Below are positions 33,251 to 36,782 of a stretch of 36,782 nucleotides of DNA, one piece after another. How positions within the stretch are numbered: position 1 is the first letter of the stretch; every line of letters begins with the position of its first letter. The notes under the pieces are model-generated. The model searched no databases, had not been told where the DNA came from, and was given only the letters and a program-made list of their open reading frames with translations. Source of the DNA: Candidatus Zixiibacteriota bacterium (GTDB taxonomy: Bacteria; Zixibacteria; MSB-5A5; GN15; FEB-12). Position numbers and translations under genes: made by a program. The stretch lies in contig CP070824.1 of assembly GCA_020344395.1 (NCBI GenBank), positions 2,698,786-2,735,567 on the forward strand. The letters run 5' to 3'.

Positions 33251-34543
33251 ATGCGCTCGCGAACGAACACAACACTCGGCCTCATGGCCGGCTTGTTCCT
33301 AGCCGCAACAGTGTCCGGATCATCCGAGGGGACGATAGCGGATTCCATCTTTGCAACAGACTCGCTTTCGGACAGCGTAGCAGTCGCGGCCGGGCAGAGT
33401 TCCTCGGATCCCGATCTCTATCCGCTGACACCCGAACGATACGAAAAGCTTGCCAGCTATTCGAGGCTGACGAATATCTGGCGCTTTGTGGAGTTTTTCG
33501 TGGGTATCGCGACACTGGCTATCATCTTATTCAGTGGTCTGTCAGCCCGGTTTCGCAATTGGGCGTCAAAATTGAAATACAAGTTCTTTGTTGTCTGGGG
33601 CGTTCTGGCGCTCGTCCTGATTGCCGACTATTTGCTGAATCTGCCGCTGAGTATCTACCGCAGTTACATCGTGGAACTGAACTACGAGTTTATGAATCAG
33701 ACCTTCATGCAATGGTGGGGTGAAGACCTGCTGGCGCTGTTCCTGGGCGTCCTTATCGGCATAATCCCCGCATGGTTTTTCTATTGGCTGGTCAACCAGT
33801 CACGCAAGTGGTGGTTTTGGTTTTCCATGGGCGCCATTCCGTTCTTGATATTCTTCATTGTCATCGCGCCCGTCATTATCATGCCGCTGTTCAACGAGTA
33901 TGTTCCGCTCGAAGACAAGCAACTTGAATCAAAACTCCTCTCCCTGGCCGACAGAGTGGGCATCGACCAGCCGGATGTTTTTCAGGTAGATGCCTCGAAG
34001 CAGACCACCAAGGTCAACGCCATGGTCACGGGGTTGCTGGGTAGCAAACGGATCGTTCTTTACGACAACCTGATCGCCAAATTCACCCATGACGAGATTC
34101 TATATGTTATGGGGCACGAGATGGGGCATTATGTTCTTAACCATATGTGGCAGGGTCTCGGAGCCGCCGTCCTCTTTCTGATGTTGACATTGTGGATTAC
34201 CAGCAGGACAATCCATGTCATCATCAACCGCTTCAAATCGAGATTCAGATTTGACCGGCTTGGGGATTACGCTTCCCTGCCGCTGGTTCTGATTTTCGTA
34301 TCTGTCATCATGTTTGTGGGCCAGCCGATCACGAACGGCTTTTCACGGTGGATGGAGGTCAAAGCGGATGCCTACGGCATGGACATCACAGATGTATCGG
34401 GAGAGGTTGCCGCCACCGCTTTTGACAAACTGTCGGCTTACAATTTGTCCGATCCTGATCCGCACCCTGTAGCTGAATTCTGGTTCTATGACCACCCGGC
34501 GCTGAAAAAACGGATGGCTTTTGTTCGGAATTACGAACGGTAG
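33251..34543 (+). CDS. M48-family (Ste24/CAAX protease-type) membrane metallopeptidase
   Basis: The 430-residue product has a signal-like N-terminus, about four spans before a large loop, then the zinc motif HEMGH at 289-293 in VMGHEMGHYVLNH. Two more spans follow, and then the third ligand E369 in WMEVKADAYGMD. This topology and the DDxxxPxNAxxxx-like DASKQTTKVNAMVTG segment fit the Ste24/CAAX peptidase branch of M48, which cleaves membrane or unfolded proteins. The ATG at 33251 follows GGGGAGG by four bases; the upstream extension runs through the rpmA terminator and is rejected. The C-terminal HPALKKRMAFVRNYE is also typical. Confidence 0.93.
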   Translation: MRSRTNTTLGLMAGLFLAATVSGSSEGTIADSIFATDSLSDSVAVAAGQSSSDPDLYPLTPERYEKLASYSRLTNIWRFVEFFVGIATLAIILFSGLSARFRNWASKLKYKFFVVWGVLALVLIADYLLNLPLSIYRSYIVELNYEFMNQTFMQWWGEDLLALFLGVLIGIIPAWFFYWLVNQSRKWWFWFSMGAIPFLIFFIVIAPVIIMPLFNEYVPLEDKQLESKLLSLADRVGIDQPDVFQVDASKQTTKVNAMVTGLLGSKRIVLYDNLIAKFTHDEILYVMGHEMGHYVLNHMWQGLGAAVLFLMLTLWITSRTIHVIINRFKSRFRFDRLGDYASLPLVLIFVSVIMFVGQPITNGFSRWMEVKADAYGMDITDVSGEVAATAFDKLSAYNLSDPDPHPVAEFWFYDHPALKKRMAFVRNYER

Positions 34544-34556
34544 AGCGACCCATGAG

Positions 34557-34578
34557 GTCAAGCCCCCTGCGGTTTGAC
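34557..34578. terminator. Possible hairpin terminator between convergent genes
   Basis: GTCAAGCC (34557-34564) pairs with GGTTTGAC (34571-34578) around CCCTGC. No T-run follows on either strand, so its role as a terminator is uncertain. Confidence 0.35.
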
Positions 34579-34622
34579 AATCGCATGTTAAAAACCAGGG
34601 CGCGTAAACAGCCAGGCCTGTT

Positions 34623-36422
34623 CTATTCCAGGATAGAGAAGGGGGCTGGTATGGCGGGTAAACGTATATGTTCTCCGACTACAGGCAACCCGAAGGGTAC
34701 GTACTCGCCATCTCCGTACTGAAGCCAGAGCAGCGAAGGGTCCTCCAAAGGAATGGCAAATTGGAAACGAACCTCGGCCGGTCTCCCGTCGTCGGTAAGC
34801 GCAAGAACTTCAACAGTCATGTCGGTCAACTCCACCGTTTCACCCACCGCCATAGGCGAGGAACTGGAACGGGCCAGCCCATCCAGCGGTTCCGAGAGGA
34901 ATCCTTCATCGGGCTTCAAGACCAGTGTGCGTTCGTCCGTCCGGTGGATGTTCACAGCCGAGAGGCCGGACGACAAAACCCTCAGTCGGTGCGGAACCGG
35001 TTGACCACTCGTGCGGCGCATGATCCAATAGTAGGACGCAATCCAACTGCTGGGAACATTCGGAATGATCAGGTCCTGATGCTCTACCGACGGATCAAAC
35101 TCATTTCTGATCAATTGGCGGTTTAGAAGGTCTTCAGACCCCAGAGGAAATCGTGCGCGGACGGGCAGCGCGACAAGCGGGACCACCAGGTGAATCAGGG
35201 TCATGAGGACAAGTGCAGTGCGGGCCCAGGCAAGCCACACCCCGCCACGCGGCTGAGTCGAGACACCCGAGGTAAGCATATAGTAGAACCGAGCCAGCAG
35301 GCCCATGGCTCCAAGACCGACGAAGAAGAGCAGCCGGTCAGAGGAGACTGTGGCAGCCGCCGGAAGCAACGACAGAAGCATTCCCAGGCCCCAGAAGCGA
35401 GCCACGCGATCTCGGCGAAGACACGGCATCAGGAGGGTTGCCAGAATAACGACAACAACAACGGCCATACACAGCATTATCCACATGGCCTCGTTTTTCA
35501 GAAACATAAAGCTTTCGGATGGAATCCCAGTCCACTGGCCGAACAGGAGGATAGGAGACCTGATGAACAACAGGCCGATGTAACGAACCGGTTCAACCAG
35601 CGGGTCAGCATAGAAGTCCGTCCCTGCAGCGCCATAACCGAGTTGAGCCCACACCACGCGCCACGTCAATGCGATCACAGTGTACGGGATAAGCGACAGA
35701 AGGCGATTGGTGCGAGAATCCCTGTCCACAAACACGGCGTAGGAAAGCAAATAAGCGCCGGTCGCAATCGCTGATTCTTTTGCCAGCAGGCTCGCCAGGA
35801 ACACCAGCGGGGCCAGGAAGGCCCCGACCCGCCAGCCATCGCGCCGCCAGCGATCGTGGGCTACCAGTGAGATAACGCCAAGCAGGGTAGCTATAAGTGT
35901 ATTGCGATTGGCCACCCAGCCTATGGCTGTCCCGTGGGCGTCGTCGATGGCATACAACAATGCCGCCAACCCGGCAACCCATACCAGTCCCATAATTCGC
36001 CTGTAAAACAAGCCCACGACCAGCACCAGCGCCCCGAACCACAATATGCTCTGGAGATGCATCAGGACAGCTGACGACGGCCAGAGTTGGTAATCAAGCC
36101 AGTGGGTCAGAACTGTCAGGGGCCGCCAGAAACCAATCTTGAATTCGGATGACGTCCACCACGGGCAGACTCCGACGTCCATCCATTCTCGAGTCTGCTC
36201 GGGATCACCCTCAATGAAGCGAAAGACGTCCAGCGACACACCCTCACGGCCTTCAAAATGACGGGCCTCCAGAAAATAGCGCTGGATATAGTCATCGAGA
36301 TACCAGCCGGCGCCAAGGGCGGGAAGGACGAGAATCAACGCCAGCGTCACGGTGAAGTACGGCATCCACCTGCTGCCGAGCTTTGCCTGTATCCACGGTA
36401 GCAGTCGTCTGTTGATTTCCAT
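34623..36422 (-). CDS. Polytopic membrane protein, GT-C (PMT-like) glycosyltransferase candidate
   Basis: The 599-residue product has about ten hydrophobic spans, with an aspartate pair in an early loop (GWYLDDYIQRYF) as in GT-C glycosyltransferases. ANRNTLIA and an adjacent LLAKESAIATG sit in later loops, recalling the PMT/tetratricopeptide-type membrane proteins. A soluble, beta-rich C-terminal part of about 150 residues follows (YYWIMRRTSGQPVPHRL). It may transfer sugars from lipid-linked donors on the outer face of the inner membrane, but family membership is inferred. I chose the ATG at 36422 because AAGGAA lies nine bases upstream. A promoter at 36451-36479 excludes the longer frame, which begins inside the -35 box. 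Confidence 0.8.
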   Translation of the reverse strand: MEINRRLLPWIQAKLGSRWMPYFTVTLALILVLPALGAGWYLDDYIQRYFLEARHFEGREGVSLDVFRFIEGDPEQTREWMDVGVCPWWTSSEFKIGFWRPLTVLTHWLDYQLWPSSAVLMHLQSILWFGALVLVVGLFYRRIMGLVWVAGLAALLYAIDDAHGTAIGWVANRNTLIATLLGVISLVAHDRWRRDGWRVGAFLAPLVFLASLLAKESAIATGAYLLSYAVFVDRDSRTNRLLSLIPYTVIALTWRVVWAQLGYGAAGTDFYADPLVEPVRYIGLLFIRSPILLFGQWTGIPSESFMFLKNEAMWIMLCMAVVVVVILATLLMPCLRRDRVARFWGLGMLLSLLPAAATVSSDRLLFFVGLGAMGLLARFYYMLTSGVSTQPRGGVWLAWARTALVLMTLIHLVVPLVALPVRARFPLGSEDLLNRQLIRNEFDPSVEHQDLIIPNVPSSWIASYYWIMRRTSGQPVPHRLRVLSSGLSAVNIHRTDERTLVLKPDEGFLSEPLDGLARSSSSPMAVGETVELTDMTVEVLALTDDGRPAEVRFQFAIPLEDPSLLWLQYGDGEYVPFGLPVVGEHIRLPAIPAPFSILE

Positions 36423-36450
36423 GCGTTCGTATTCCTTCGCGGCGTCGTCT

Positions 36451-36479
36451 AATCTACAGTGTGAGCGGTACCTCAACAA
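36451..36479 (-). promoter_or_regulatory. Sigma70-like promoter for the GT-C candidate
   Basis: On the minus strand TTGTTG (36479-36474) and TAGATT (36456-36451) are 17 bases apart. Transcription would start near 36444, about 22 bases before the ATG at 36422. Confidence 0.5.
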
Positions 36480-36548
36480 AGATATAACCGCGGCTATCTA
36501 CAGCAAACTGAGCTTTCTGGTTGATTCCTCGAATTGACATCCTTCTGC

Positions 36549-36782
36549 TCAGTTAAGGAGATAGGTCATGTGGGCTATATAAAGCCACGAAATGAAAGCC
36601 CACATTATCCAGCCGGCGGTAAGAACGACCATTACAGCATGGAGTTTTCGTCTGGCCTTATCTACACGGAGCCCATACATATTAACCGCCAGGAAATACA
36701 GGGCAAATATGATTCCCACCGTCATGGCGGCGAGGATTTCAAGATAAAGCACGTACTTTGGCGGAAACATGAAGATGGGATA
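36549..36782 (-). CDS. Small two-span membrane protein, probably cut by the right edge
   Basis: The frame ends at TGA 36551-36549 and stays open to the right edge. A methionine at 36770 could be a start, but the residues before it (PIF) are in frame and no Shine-Dalgarno can be judged, so the 5' end may be missing. At least 73 residues are visible, with two hydrophobic spans (about 7-29 and 44-67) joined by a basic loop (DKARRKLH). Such short proteins occur in several membrane complexes; no family is recognised. Confidence 0.6.
   Translation of the reverse strand, partial: YPIFMFPPKYVLYLEILAAMTVGIIFALYFLAVNMYGLRVDKARRKLHAVMVVLTAGWIMWAFISWLYIAHMTYLLN

Noticed and set aside
36423..36479. Longer start of the GT-C-like gene at 36479
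   Set aside because: The extra codons cover the -10 and -35 boxes of the likely promoter, and the ATG at 36422 has a good Shine-Dalgarno.
1..36782. CRISPR arrays, tRNA or rRNA genes, insertion sequences, prophage
   Set aside because: I saw no regular direct repeats, no tRNA TPsiC-arm pattern in a cloverleaf context, no transposase motifs and no phage structural genes; this was by eye and not exhaustive.

Overview
The window is a gene-dense stretch of about 55% G+C from a diderm (LPS-making) bacterium. Lipid A/KDO and outer-membrane functions (kdsA, kdsC, a KdsD/KpsF-type isomerase, an LpxL-type acyltransferase, LptC, LolC/E, LolD) sit beside a McsA-McsB-ClpC protein-arginine-phosphorylation cassette best known from Gram-positive Firmicutes. 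This mix, plus several large secreted peptidases and PDZ proteins, suggests a deep-branching FCB-type lineage such as Candidatus Zixibacteria. The taxonomic guess is inference; no rRNA marker is present.

Layout. 1-2 kb: a truncated metallo-beta-lactamase-fold lipoprotein and a 38-residue membrane peptide on the minus strand, then an HD-GYP phosphodiesterase on plus. 2-4 kb: a secreted M61 peptidase with a PDZ domain (minus). 4.2-6.0 kb: a tight queC-queE-queD operon for the 7-deazaguanine (queuosine) precursor. 6.1-10.2 kb: a secreted M14 carboxypeptidase and an AI-2E/PerM-family membrane protein (minus). 10.2-10.75 kb: a 600-base non-coding stretch with strong hairpins, then a monocistronic, very basic Myb/SANT-like DNA-binding protein closed by tandem terminators. 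11.3-13.5 kb: a secreted PDZ protein and a membrane protein (minus). 13.7-16.3 kb: an exported ankyrin-repeat/metallo-beta-lactamase fusion and a small gene coupled to a DUF4430 lipoprotein. 16.4-20.3 kb: the KDO/lipid A/LPS export block. 20.6-22.4 kb: a degenerate MobA-like protein, a ComEA-like HhH protein and a possible PilM-like protein. 22.5-26 kb: coaD, lysS and an Eis-type acetyltransferase. 26.4-32.7 kb: lolC/E-lolD-mcsA-mcsB-clpC. 32.7-34.5 kb: an orphan rpmA with a structured leader, then an M48 peptidase. 34.6-36.8 kb: a GT-C-like membrane protein and a truncated membrane protein (minus).

How it works together. Three themes dominate: envelope building (KDO-lipid A synthesis, LPS export, lipoprotein release), extracytoplasmic hydrolases (M61, M14, M48, MBL), and protein quality control through arginine phosphorylation. 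Housekeeping genes (queCED, coaD, lysS, rpmA) are interspersed. I found sigma70-like promoters ahead of many units. In three cases (queC, kdsA and the PDZ gene) the -10 box lies only 6-8 bases before the start codon and there is no Shine-Dalgarno sequence, which suggests leaderless mRNAs. I saw no tRNA, rRNA, insertion sequence, prophage or CRISPR array.
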